From the NCBI GenBank assembly GCA_964035795.1, contig OZ038325.1, positions 5,647,163-5,711,162 of the forward strand: DNA of 64,000 nucleotides, given 5' to 3'. The stretch comes from Pterobdella sp. o SKG-2022. Taxonomy: Eukaryota; Annelida; Clitellata; Hirudinida; Piscicolidae. Below the pieces are notes generated by a model. It did not search any database. It was not told where the DNA came from and worked only from the letters and a program-made list of their open reading frames with translations. The first letter of the stretch is position 1, and each line of letters starts with the position of its first letter. The translations under genes and the position numbers were made by a program. Positions 12,685 through 25,540 of this stretch are shown here, piece by piece.

Positions 12685-15600
12685 AATTATGCGGTAATTG
12701 ATGCTGTCATGGCGTAAAATGTTGTTTTTGTTTTTTTGTGTTTTAGTTTTTTTATTTAAAAAATTTTTTTTTTGTTTTTACTTCATAGTTTTTATATCCT
12801 TTTTTATTGCTATTGTTTTCTTTTTTGAATTTTTTTTTATATTTCTAATTATCTTTAATTGTTTTGTTGATCAAATCAGTTTTCCATTTTTCCAGCACCT
12901 TTTTTTGGGCTTTAACTATAAGAATTAACTACGGTGCACCATAAAAAACAAAATTTTTTTCCCAAAATAACCCCAAAACCTGTTTTTCTGCAATTTCAAA
13001 TTGTCATTTAGGAAGATATTTGAAAAATTATTTAATTTTTCACGGAAAAATTTTTCATTGTTATGAAAAGCTTCGTTTTTTCATTATTTTTGCGGTCATT
13101 TGTAAAGGGTTTTCCACGTGAAAGTTTGCTGTTCTCAATTATTAATGGCGCTTCGTTGTGGAATGATTTATTAGAGGATAACACTCATAATAATAATCAT
13201 TATTGCTTATAAAGATAATAACAGTAATAAAAAATAAAAACCATAAAAAAAGATTGAAAAAGAAAATCATGGAGATAATAATAGAAAAATCAATAACAAC
13301 AAAAATAACAACATTAAAATAGTAACAAAAATAACAAAAAAAAATTTAAAAAAAGTAATAAAATTTGAGAACAAAAATTCAAAGTTAATCCAAAAAACTT
13401 TCAAAATCTAATTAAAAATATGCTCTAGGGAGCACACAAAAAGACACAATTAGCAAGAAATAAACGATTGGCTGAGCAACATTGGTATATGGGACTTCAA
13501 GATAATGGGATAAGCATCACAAGGTTGTGTTCATATTATTCTGTGTATCTACCTTGGAAATAAATCCAATCGACTTAATTTTTATGCAGTGTTATCAATG
13601 CAAACCCAGTTTGTATAATTCATAACAGCCAAGGAAAACGTACAACGTAATAAAGACAAGTCTCTAGTATCCAAGAATCTGGTGATATGGATTATAAGAG
13701 CAAATGTTAATTATAAAGTTGATTCGGTATTACAAAGGTGAATATGGATTTGAAGGCAAAGGTCCAAGACCCTGGCAATCACCAAGCTGTTCCCTTGGAC
13801 CAGAGGTAGATCACAGTGTGAACATTTAAATATCAACAAGCATGCCTTACAGACTCTAGAAAGTAAGTAAGAAAATAAGATCTTGTTTGGTCATGTAGTT
13901 TTTGTTCCCGCGAAGATTTTTCTTTTAATATATTTTTAAAAACTCTCATTGGTCAACAACAGCAAGATTCAAATAACATAAACAATTTCACAAGAATTGC
14001 TTAAAGAATTTTACGTGCTGTTTTTTTTTGATCAACTCCTATTTATACAAAAATGCATATTTATACAGAAATAATGAATAGTTACACAGATACACGAACA
14101 ACTAAACGTGTCATCTGCTTCTAAAAACTAACAATCTAACTGGCTAAGACAAAGATATAAAACATTCTAAACTTTGCGTACGGTTCCATAAATATTAAAG
14201 CGCGCCTAACAGCCGTCAGAGCTCAAAAATTATCAAGGTTATTCGACAAATTCAATTGCAGACACTAGCCTCATTTGAGCTATCGCATGCAATTTTCAAG
14301 TTCTACTTTGAAGTTTTGTAAAAGATTTTTATATTCTATATTCTTTTTAATTTAATTAAAAGGATTTTATATTTTTTAAAAATTATGTTTTTTCATTGCA
14401 TTTATTTTTAAGCTTTTATAAAAACTTTAAATTATTCAACAAAATTTTTCAGTCCATCAAAAGCCATAAATTATTCTCGATATGACCCTACCCAATAAAA
14501 GCCAATCTAGAAAATAAAAGCATCCTTTTCGAACAGAAGTCTGCAAATTTTAAAGATAGATTATGCGTTTCAAATAGATTAGAAGCCGCTGTGAGTGGAC
14601 CCTTTGGACGAGGTCATAAATCAATGCACTACCCACAGAGCAGCTGGTTCTGAAAGAAGCTCTAGGGTTCCACTAGTTTGTTTGATGGAAAAACTATGAA
14701 AGATTTCATAATATTATTTGTGCATGGTCAACTATGAAAACCATGAAGAAAATGATGTGGCGAAATATTAAAAATCTTGTGACAATCTATAAATTAACTC
14801 GTTTGCAAATCTTTGCCATTAAAAGAAATTATTGAAAAAATACTGCATAAAGCCTCATTGGAAGAGTCATTCCATTCCAATATAAACACAAAGCTGGTGT
14901 TTAAGTCAAACTACCCAATTTTGTAAAGTCAGGAATGTGGCGCTAACGCCAGATGTTTGAGGCTTTGATTTCATTCTTCTATGAGAACTCTCAAATGAGT
15001 TGTGGCATCACTAACTTTTTATTTATGACTTTCACAAGCCATCAACAGCTGCTGAAATTTTTTTTTTTTGCCATTTATTGAGACACTAAGTTTGATATTG
15101 AGTTTTTCAATGAATTTTTCCTTAAGAAATATTCCAATAAATTGCACAAAAAAAATTTGGCAAAATTTTAAATACTTCTAAAGTTGTCTTATTGTGCTCA
15201 ATACTTTCAAAGTTTTGGGATATTTTCATGAATGTTTATAAAAAATATCAAGATGGATAAATGAATTTTGGCGAAGTTCATGTACCATTATTTCTTATAT
15301 CGCTTAAGTTTAAATTTTAACATAATTAAGCTTCAAGCCTCAAAAGTGTCAAAAAAAAAAAATTTTGAATATTTTCAGTGTAAATGCAAAATATTTGTCA
15401 TTTCCAAAATCATTATTCAAAAAATTCAAAATTAACTGCGTCTTTGTTTTCGGGAAACTAATAATTTTTCACTTCTTGAAAGTGAACTTAAATTTGAAAA
15501 ATCATTTTTTCATGTGCAAAACGCCGAGAAGGAGCCTCTTAAAATCTTCTATCATATGCACTGGAACATCATTTTAATTGCTGCTTCAATTTTAATTTCT

Positions 15601-17984
15601 CACATTGGAATAAGTAAAAAACAATTTTTAGAAATTTCGGTCTTTGAAATTCTCCAATAAGCTGTTTCATGTGTATATCAACTAGGCAAATGTAAGCACG
15701 AGTCAGGCAAGATTGATGTCTTGTGTGAGATACATTCTAAGATTGGGGAGCTTACGAAGAAGTGGGTGGGTGTTGAGAAAGGGGGATGAAAGTTTATGAG
15801 AGGATGGATGGGTGTTAAGAGGGATGGATGGGTTTTAGTTTTGTATAGTACTCATGATGAATATGAAGATTATAAAAGTAATGAGAGTAAATATAATGAT
15901 TCAATTAGAACTGATAGTGAATATGATAGTAAATATTTTTACTATAATATATGCATGTATTTTTTGGCGCCAATCTAAGGTGGCCTGTCGAAGTTGTAAT
16001 GGCGGCTCGAATAGTCGATTTTTATACTTAAAAACTACATAATTCAGTTTAAAATGTCAAAGTATTATTATTTAAAATGATTTCGCAATTTTATTTTAAA
16101 ATTCGATAACTTAGTACAATAGCATACAGAACTTATTTTTTTAGGAGAATCTCGGATTTTCTGCTCTTCATAAAAAGAGGTTAAATTGTGAATATCAACA
16201 GTGTCATTTTATGCAACAACAAAAATTACAAAGACAAACACTTCATGGTTTTTTGGGGGTAATAAAGGCTGGTATTACTTTGATGAAAATTCTATAAAAG
16301 ACAAGAAAAATATTATCGTTTAATTAATATCAAAGAATGTAACAATAAAGAAAAGGATAAGCAATTTCTGGTTCCAATTGTGATGATGTGGAAGTCCCAT
16401 TGAAGAAAAAAGATGAAGACAATGAAGTTATTCAAATTTTGTCTAAAATTAACATTTGATTGCTCAAAATATTTTATTTGAAGTTTCATCTATATATTTT
16501 TTTTGTTTATTATCACAGATTTAATTATTTTTATACATTCAAAAATCAACTCAGTTTTCTAAATGTCATTTATATAAATATTATTATGGTTGCTTTTGTT
16601 TCAATTAACAGACCGTTTTTCCATATAATCTTAGTTAACTGTTTTGTTTATTTAGTTATACTTGCATATTTTTTTTAAATTGTCACATTCAAAAAAACTT
16701 ACATTACATTGCATTCAAAGTTCATAATACTCAGTGGTTGGAAACTCCTGAAGTTGATGTCACTATAATCATACTCGTCATTGATCTGATTGATCTGTAA
16801 TAATATAAATAATACTATTTCCTCAAAAAAAATAGTTACTAATTTCAATAATAACACAGCTGTAATATTAATGAAGTTAAAAATACAAAAAGTAACATTA
16901 ATGTTTTTAAAAACATCAGTTTTATTAAAAGAGAACTTCACAAAAAATTTTCTCAAACTAGTTTGGGTTTAAAAAGACTGTAAAAATTGTCTTATTAGTT
17001 TATGATTCCGTTGTCTTTATTTTGAATTTCACTGTTCATTTAATCTTTATATATGCTGCATACGCCTCATTAGGCGCCACTCTATGGCACCAGAGACACA
17101 CACAAACGACTGTAATAAGTAACTATTGAATATTAAATTTTTTTTACTTAAAGCTCAAATAATTTGAAAAAAATAAAATGGCGAAATAGGAAAATATATT
17201 GAAACTGAATTATTTAAATTCAAAACATTTTTTCAGTTCTTTTTATTAAAACTCTCTGTTTTTATTTTTTTTCAATGCTTAGTGACATTTGAAAAAGCTT
17301 TTTTTGCGTTCCACACGATCCTCGTTTTTAGTTTAAAACATTCAATGGTGCTTTTAAATGAGTATTGTCGTGAAAAATTACGTTTTCAAATTTGCTACTG
17401 TCTCTAAGAAAAATTGAAATGGAGAAAAGGAAGAAATGAATTAAGTTCAAACTGAAAAAATAGTTTGAAATGACTAAAATATCTGAAAAGTAGGAGTTTT
17501 TGAAAAATGAAAAAAACACAATAGTGAGATTTTTGGAATATCAATCAATCAAGACAAAGGGAATGAACATAAAAAAACAAGTATACTACACATAACAAAA
17601 AAAATAAAAATAAAAATAGAAACATTATTAATAATAATAAAAGAATTGGAAAGTAGCAGTTATTTTGGCGGGCCTTTTTGCCTATTCTCATGCCTCAATA
17701 ACTATCGACAACATATGAATTTTTTGCGCTTAATTATTTTTTTTTGTTTTTTTATTTTTTTTAATAATTTATTATTATTTATGTTATTATTGTTATTATA
17801 TGAAAATTCAAAGATTCATTTTCATAATATAATATTATTAGTTTTATATTAATTCAATATCAATTATAATATTCGTATTTAATTATGAATAATGATATCA
17901 ATATAATATTATGAGTTAAATTATTACTTTGATACTTCCACAATTATAATTTTTATATATTTAATTTCCATAATGTAATATTGT

Positions 17985-18066
17985 TTTTATGATATTATTT
18001 TATTATGATATTTTTTATTATGATATTATTTTATTATGATATTTTTTATTATGATATTATTTTAAT
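17985..18066. repeat. About 31-bp tandem repeat, A/T only plus G
   Basis: Two to three copies of a TTATTATGATATT-type unit follow one another. Confidence 0.7.
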
Positions 18067-18893
18067 AACCGCTTGTTTGGGACTGCGTACTTGGCATTCA
18101 TCACCTACTCCCATTCTAATATTTTATTTTTATCCCTGATTTTATCCTTTTTATTTTTGTTGCCTTCATTGTTTTATTTATTATTGTTCTTGTTTATATT
18201 ATTTTTTTTTATTTCATTTTCTTTGTTTTTTATTCTTCATATTGTTGCTATTATGTTTCTTCTAATACATTAAATTGTCCTTGAACCCTTCATCACAACC
18301 ACCACTTATTTTGGCCATAATCACTCCTTTGAAGCTTTTACTGATATCAATTCCCTTAATCTCCTTTTTTTGTTTTTTTTGGTTTCTCCCATGATTCATT
18401 GTTCAAGTATTGATTTGGTAATGCTCGTGACACCATTGCTAAATTTAACTCCCAATAGTCAATTATTTTTTCAATTTTACTTTTAATTTATTTATTCATT
18501 TATATTTATATTACATTATTTTTTTATTTCCATATCTTATTCACCATATATCCAGAATTAACATCGCTAATATCTTTCTATGATTGTTTTGTTTTCAGCA
18601 CTAATTCTTGTCACAGCCGTGTGTAATTGTATTTGTTTTCACCCATTTTCTGTATTTTATATATAATGATTTTGCATTTGTTGAAACAAGTTATTTTTGG
18701 TATATCATTAATATTCACGTTTTAAGTTAAATAAAATATATATAAATATAAAATAAAATTAAATTAATTATTTTTTTATATTCTGAAAAGTATTTCAACG
18801 AGTTTCCAAAAAACATTATAGTCACAAAAAAAATTAACAAATTTTTCAGTTTTTGCAAAAATCACCAGTTCTATGCAATGGAGTAATAAGTAA

Positions 18894-19108
<215 letters not shown>

Positions 19109-22100
19109 ACTAACCTATACGAAAGTGAAGTATTGTCACATTGCAACGGTTAAAAATATGTAATATGACAATCTTCATTCTAGCTCATAATCCAGGGATC
19201 AACTTGAAGTGAGAAACTCATTTGCTTAATTGGGCATGCTTTTGTAAAATTGTGGGATTTATTTTAAAGATTCAATTTCTTTATGTCTGCTTCTGTAAGA
19301 CGTGTTTTTTTGAGATTTTGGAGGTTCTGTTTCTAACATCAAAAGTTAGTTTTGTTCAAATAATTTTTTTTTGTAAAAATCTCTTCATATAAAAGATAAA
19401 AGAAAAAAAATTTTATTTTTTTCAGTTATAAAATCTTTAAATAAAAAACTAGCTTTAGTGTTCAATAAGCAAAAACGTTGAATTTTTTCCCTATTCATTT
19501 GTTATCAGTTTTAATCAACAAATTTGCTATAAGGCTTATTGGACCGCATCAGTAAGTGGAAAAGTAATTTATATTCATTTCATTAAAAATCTACACTTCC
19601 ATTTATCCAACTTCTCATCCATTTGCAGTCTCTTAATCAGAGTTTTATGAACCGTTGATGTATTATGATCCATTGTTAACTTAAAAATTCGATATATAAT
19701 ATGTCATATTAAGGAATTATAAAGCATTAGTGTCGAGCACAGCTGACCTTATATATAAATATATAAAATATGCTAACGTATTATGATAAGGCTATACTTA
19801 CCAAAAATTCTAGCTGAGTTTGCTCAATAAATGTTCTAAAATTCTTTCATAAGTCAACCTTAAACATCGTTGAATATATAAAATTTAATCTGCTTAAAGC
19901 ATATCAGTTTTATACAGTTTACCAGCATCTTATAACTCATTTTTATGTTACTATCTGGTATATGTTGAGTTGCAACCTGCCATACTAGACTCTATTGATC
20001 AGAGCCTCTTTATTGATCAGCAAGTAGGAAATTAAGGCCGATGAAGGCTTTTAATACTAACTCTCCAAAGTAAATTTAGTTTTTAATCTATGATTTTATA
20101 GAAAGAATTTGAGAGTAGATTTGAAAATAATATGGCAGTAATGAAACATTCATTTTTGAGGTTTATCGACACTAGAAAACTTACCTAATGTGTAGTTTTA
20201 TTCACGTTGAGAATCTTTTGTTTAAGCAAATTCCATTTCGAATTTTTTTAAAATCAGTATGCTGTTTCATTTCTGTTAGATATGTATGTAAGCTTGCCAA
20301 AAATGGGGTTTGGTAGCTTAATAAGTAGGATTTTCAAGAGGTACTTTTTTCTTTAACTAATAAAATCGAAACCCAAATTACTCAATGAAAATGCTGTATG
20401 TCTTTAGGTTAGGTCACGTCTACCATTATAATTTATGGGCAGAGTTCAGTTGAATCGTATGATGAAACGACCAATGTTTCATGACTAAATACAAGCATTT
20501 GATGGAATTTGAGGATTCACTCAATAAAGACAATGAATCCACTGAATACATTATGAATATACCAACAAAAGATTTTCACGATAAGTTTTATTAGTATATA
20601 AGGCTATAAATTGCTGAATTTTTTAGCAATTGTTCGAAGTACAAAACTTTTAGCTGGTGAATTTGCATTAACAAGTACCCCACGTAAATTTGCCTACAAA
20701 ACTTTCGTTCTGTCAATAAATTCATGAAAAATTATGTGTATATAACAATAGAGATTGTGTGCGACTTTTGGGGAGTATTTAAAGCATGACTGGTCCAAAG
20801 CTGTCTGAGATGAGCTTATGGAAATCGTGGACTATATAATTAAGATTTTGCAAAAAAACCTCAAAAACTTTTGAAAATTCAAATTTAAAGTTTTAAAGTA
20901 TACAACATAAAATAATGAAACCGAGCCATAAATCAACACAAACCTAAGATAGAGCATAAAAGAAACAGAAGAATTTACGTTGAAAAAAGCGGTCTTCATA
21001 GTGCCTATCATAAGACACCAAGATAGGAGACTTTTATGTTTCCTTTTGATCCACCAATCAAGCAATCTAAAAATAGGTTAGGTTATTTTAAGTTTTTATG
21101 ATAGTGGTTTCATTAGTTTAAAATCCTTAAACGCATAGAAGACAGCAATCAACCTTTTTTATTATAATCGCACCAAATTGTACCTATCCCTGCAACTGAA
21201 ATTGTTCAATAAGCCTTCGACCTATTAAAATACGTGCAACATCAAAAAAAAGAAAAAATCTCAAAAGATTCAAAACTACACCAACATGTGATCTATTCAA
21301 GAGTCTTCGAGTGGATGTTAACATTTTTATAGAACTGGATCCCGAGGACTTGTTTGTACTGTGTGTTTTAAATACTGAGTTTCTATGGTTGGGATTATAG
21401 TGGCGTCTTATTGAAAGTTTTATGCAATAAAATAACGAGTTAAATGACGTTAAATCTATTATTCAGACTTCTAGTGCAAACTATATACAGTATTTGAGGC
21501 TATCTACAACAATTGAGATGATAAAATTTAATGAATGGAATAATTTTCATAAAATTTTGTTTAATTTTTATTTTTTAGTTTAGTTTTTTTAATTAGAATT
21601 TTTTTGAATTTATTATTACTATTTAATTAAATAATTAAAAACCATAATTATAAATAAAAGTTATAACTAATTATTTATAAATAGGGACTATAGTTTTATC
21701 ATAATAACTAAAAACATCTTTAAATAATTCTTCATTTGTTTTATGGTTAAGATCGCTCTATTTTTAATGAGCTTATAAATATTCTTTCGTTTTTTATGGT
21801 TTTTATCATAATCAAATTTTGCATATATTATTTTCAATTATGGATGCAAATACTTCATGGGGACAACAAATTCAAGTAAGCCCTATTGAACAATGAAATG
21901 TATTTAAATTATCAGATAATTTATGAGTGCATTACCATACAAAAGATCGTGCAGAGCATTGATGAAAAAGCTCGCAAAACGTTTTTTATTGCTTCCCAGC
22001 TAAAAGTGGTAAATAAAGAAAAACACTGAAATTCAGTTAACGACTAGTTAATATTATTTTTTTTTAGCGTCACATTTAGGATGTGCGTGGGAGTAAAAAA

Positions 22101-24993
22101 CTTTTGAATGCGAAATTGAAATTTTATATTCACAAACCTTATTGATGTCTCTCCTTGTTTCCTGGAAATCGCTGTTAACTTTTTTAATTCTTCACAAATT
22201 TTAATTATAAAGTAGTTTATATTTCAAGTTAAAATCTGCAATACAAACAGTAAACTTGTCACGAAGAAATCATTAGACAAATAGAAAACTTATCCCATCT
22301 CTCAAGCACACGCCTCGTTTTTATCGAGGCACTCTCTCCCAGCATGATCTCTATTCAAACCTCAAAGTAACCAAATATTTTAAAGTCTCATTATGAATTC
22401 TTTTTCGGCTATTCATACTTCCAGATTCAAATCTTCTCAATGAAATTTATAATTCTGTTTGGGACTGATAATCCATAAAATAACACTTTATTAGATATTC
22501 TCAACGATAGACCAATTGTTTTGATCATTCGTCTGAGGCGAATGTAAATGAGACTAGTGAAAGAAACCTCTAATTTATTTTTCCAGCCTCAATGTTGAAA
22601 TTCAAATTGTTTGCCATGAAAATTTATTCAGAGAATTGAGCGGCATATAAATTCGATTAAACTTAAAAGCGTCGTTAAGCTCTATTAACCTGATTTCGTT
22701 GCATAATGCTGGCGCAAGTTGGTATAAGAGCTCATTAAAAGCTTCTCATTCCATCATACCTCATGAACAATCTAATGAACAATCTTGAAAAATTTCATCA
22801 AAAAAATATTTTTTTTTTATAAGTTTAAAAAAGCACAATAAAACTAAAGCCAGACTTGCGACACATTATAAAAGAAATCTACTTTTCCAACAAAAATTTT
22901 AACTGCGATGACATTCACAAAGAGCCAGTTTTAGAGAGCGGTGTAGGGCATCACGAAGAATCTCTCAATCTAACCACAACAGCAATGAACTTCAGACAAG
23001 TGTCCAAAGGTTTTAGCCAAGGGTTTAGGCTATTTAAACATGACTTCAATAAATTCTAGTTGGGATTTCAATTAGGGCACAGTACTAAGAACCAACTACT
23101 TTAGTTATGTCGATCTATCAGCAATAGCTCTAAACAAAAACTAAAAATAAAACTGTTATTACGCTAGAGGGTTATCTTAATGCTTATGAGGTATGGCAAG
23201 ATTCTCTCTTGCTGAAGACTCAAAAGTAAGAGGTATCTAAAAAGTTTATCAGGTGGAGCCAAGCAGGCCTTGCAAGTAGATCTATGTGAATGACGTTTGA
23301 AGATATTAAATCTATGAAAACTAGTGCACAACAATAAGTCGTTGAAAGAACCCACCTTTTCGTGGTGTAAGGTTAGCACTCCAACAGAAGTGTAAAAAAG
23401 GTTTTTAACTACATTAGCTTTATAACACAAAAAATTTGGAAAAACCATCCTTCAATACAAAAATATTGGGCTTACTGCAATGTAACCATGGAACACAACA
23501 ACCATCGTTACACTGCAAAACAAAAAACACAACAACCCGACACTACAAGTGTCGTTTGTGTACGAGCTCCAGGTGGAATGTCGCTCAACAACGATAACAA
23601 TTACAACAATGACTACAACAAAAATGGCAACAAAAAAAGATTTCAGCATCAAGAATTGAAAGCATTTATCCTTTATTACGACTGCAATCAAAGAATTCTT
23701 AGTTGTTACCTCTGTAAATTGAAGCATCGATTGATAAAAACCAATCAAATTTTAATAATGACTGTTTTATATTATTTTATCACTAGTTTATATAAAAATA
23801 GAATAAAAATTGGCGAAGAAATTGGGGTGGTAGTGTTAAATGACTAGAAATTCGAATATTTTCCAGGTTTTTGAGTTTGAAAATGAAACTTCACCGATTC
23901 AAAAATAAACGTCGTTTAATCGAAATGAAACTGTTATAATTGTGAAGATAAGATTGAGGACAAATGAGATCGAGTCTAAGTTGTCACAATGAACTGAAGG
24001 TCGGAAAATGGAGTTGTTAACAGAAAATGATGGTGGTAAGATGGAGCTAGGATTGCTGAGATAAGGCTGAATCGGTAAAAGATTGTAGTGTTGAACAAGA
24101 TAGTGTTGAAGATGGTGAAGATTGAGTTGAAGTAAGCCAAGATAGGGTACTAGTGATTAAGTTTAGAATGAGTTTTAAAACAGGTACTATATACAATGGC
24201 TGAAAATTTTCAAAATTTACAAACTTTTCAAGTAAAATATATAACAATGATAAAATAAATAATCTGCAGTAACGAATAATACTCGCTTCTTCATTGTCCT
24301 AAGGCCGAATTTGCTCGAAATTCTAGCACTTTTGTAGAGCTAAAAGCATTAAACTTTTTCAAAGATGAATATGCATGAGAAATAAGAAATTTCCTTCAAA
24401 GAATAGCGATAAAATGACTTGAACGCTTCAACTCAAATGAAAGCAGTTAAGTAGCAAATTTTAGAAGCAACAAAAATAATTTGATCGATGAAGAGCAATA
24501 CGATGGACTTTCAACAAAACCGAATAATCTTTTAAAGTTTAATAAATGGGCTAATAGAACATACTAAATAAAAAAAGATCTTGGTAACACGCGGTGGTTT
24601 CATTGATACTGAGGAAGATGAAACAATATTCAAATGATAAAATTAACGGTGGAGACCAGAAATGCATTGAGAGCAATGAAGGTGGAAACTTATAAGCTAT
24701 CAATTACAATGGTGATGGAGACAGATAAACTTTATAACAGCGTCGACAAAGGAACAGTTTGATGAACGTAGCGAATGAACGGTAAGGCTTGGAAGGAAGA
24801 AGCGAACATTTAACGAGATCCTTGAAAGAATGAAACGAAAACATTATATGGTGCTTGAAATAGTGGTCACTTAAGAACTCATGTGTCGAAGGATACTAGT
24901 GTTTCGAAGTTTCGCCACTCTTCCCTTTGGTCAGTTTCTGTTCAGGGTAGAAAAAGTATTGTAAGAGAAGATATTTTAATAAAAATATTGAAG
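19109..24993. other. Gene-poor stretch
   Basis: I can support no exon here. A 67-codon open frame at 22856-23059 (plus) and open frames near 23450-23850 on both strands are not supported by splice sites, family similarity or base composition. A foldback arm lies at 19778-19835. Confidence 0.4.
19778..19835 (-). mobile_element. Foldback-family arm (reverse orientation)
   Basis: Contains TTATGATAAGGCTATACTTACC followed by AGCTGAGTTTGCTCAATAAA; the reverse complement matches the arm consensus seen at 54289-54355 (GGTAAGTATAGCCTTACC). Confidence 0.5.
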
Positions 24994-24999
24994 TTTATT
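24994..24999 (-). terminator. Poly(A) signal of the RhoGEF gene
   Basis: AATAAA on the minus strand, about 70 bases after the stop codon of the terminal exon at 25070. Spacing suits a short 3' UTR. Confidence 0.6.
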
Positions 25000-25069
25000 T
25001 AAAAAAACAATTATAATTAACTTATTCGGCATTAACATCTTCATTAGATAATAACCTCGAAAATATTTT

Positions 25070-25540
25070 TCAAAATTTGATTGCACGACATAAGCTCAAA
25101 CCAACTTTTGAATTGTTTTTAAACATCTTCTCATTCTCATATTTCAACAAATTTTTGGCACCTTTACTGCCATGTTTGTTATCACTGATTGTATCGGGAT
25201 GGAAAATATCTGCACAGTCAAGTGACGTAACTTTTGTGCTGGGCTCGGTAGTAGAGGATTTTGTTTTTGAAAGGACCGCTGTAGCAGACTTGCTTTTGCT
25301 TTTGAGGTCGTCATGACTATGTGATTTGAAGTTGGAGAACGTGTTTTTTATACCCTCTAAAAAACTGCGTTTGACGTGGGCCGGGGATTCTGACTTGCAT
25401 CGATCGTTGGAAGGGCTGTTTTTGATGATGTTCTGGTTGTCATGCAGTTTGTTTGCAGCATGATTGGCGTTATTGATTTTGTGTTTTTTGTCGAAAAAAG
25501 ACTCAATAAACGAAATATTAGTCTCTTTCGTATCTTTCAA
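25070..25540 (-). CDS. RhoGEF terminal exon: basic Ser/Lys/Asn-rich tail
   Basis: The acceptor is AAACATGCAG just before TTGAAAGATACG; the reading frame has 156 codons and a stop. Phase 0 matches the preceding exon end. The sequence has [18 protein letters not shown] (a possible amphipathic helix), a [17 protein letters not shown] basic stretch and ends LSLCRAIKF. It has no known domain; a disordered regulatory tail is the likely reading. The in-frame ATG at 25546 is part of the acceptor, not a start. Confidence 0.6.
   Translation of the reverse strand: MKDTKETNISFIESFFDKKHKINNANHAANKLHDNQNIIKNSPSNDRCKSESPAHVKRSFLEGIKNTFSNFKSHSHDDLKSKSKSATAVLSKTKSSTTEPSTKVTSLDCADIFHPDTISDNKHGSKGAKNLLKYENEKMFKNNSKVGLSLCRAIKF

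Larger units (their letters stand above)
11474..18893. other. Gene-poor stretch
   Basis: Apart from the SINE at 12517-12684 and a short tandem repeat near 18 kb, I see no supported gene. Weak acidic or polar open stretches at 15843-15928 and 16359-16458 lack good splice borders. G-rich GGATGGGT units occur at 15765-15835. Confidence 0.4.

Noticed and set aside
15843..15928. Acidic Tyr/Asp/Ser-rich open stretch on plus
   Set aside because: The donor is poor and the composition can come from AT-rich simple sequence; no phase link to the four-exon candidate gene could be shown.
16359..16458. Polar open stretch ending in a stop on plus
   Set aside because: No pyrimidine tract at the AG; could be a terminal exon but nothing supports it.
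22856..23059. 67-codon plus-strand open frame
   Set aside because: No splice sites, no family match and no neighbours; within chance for this region.
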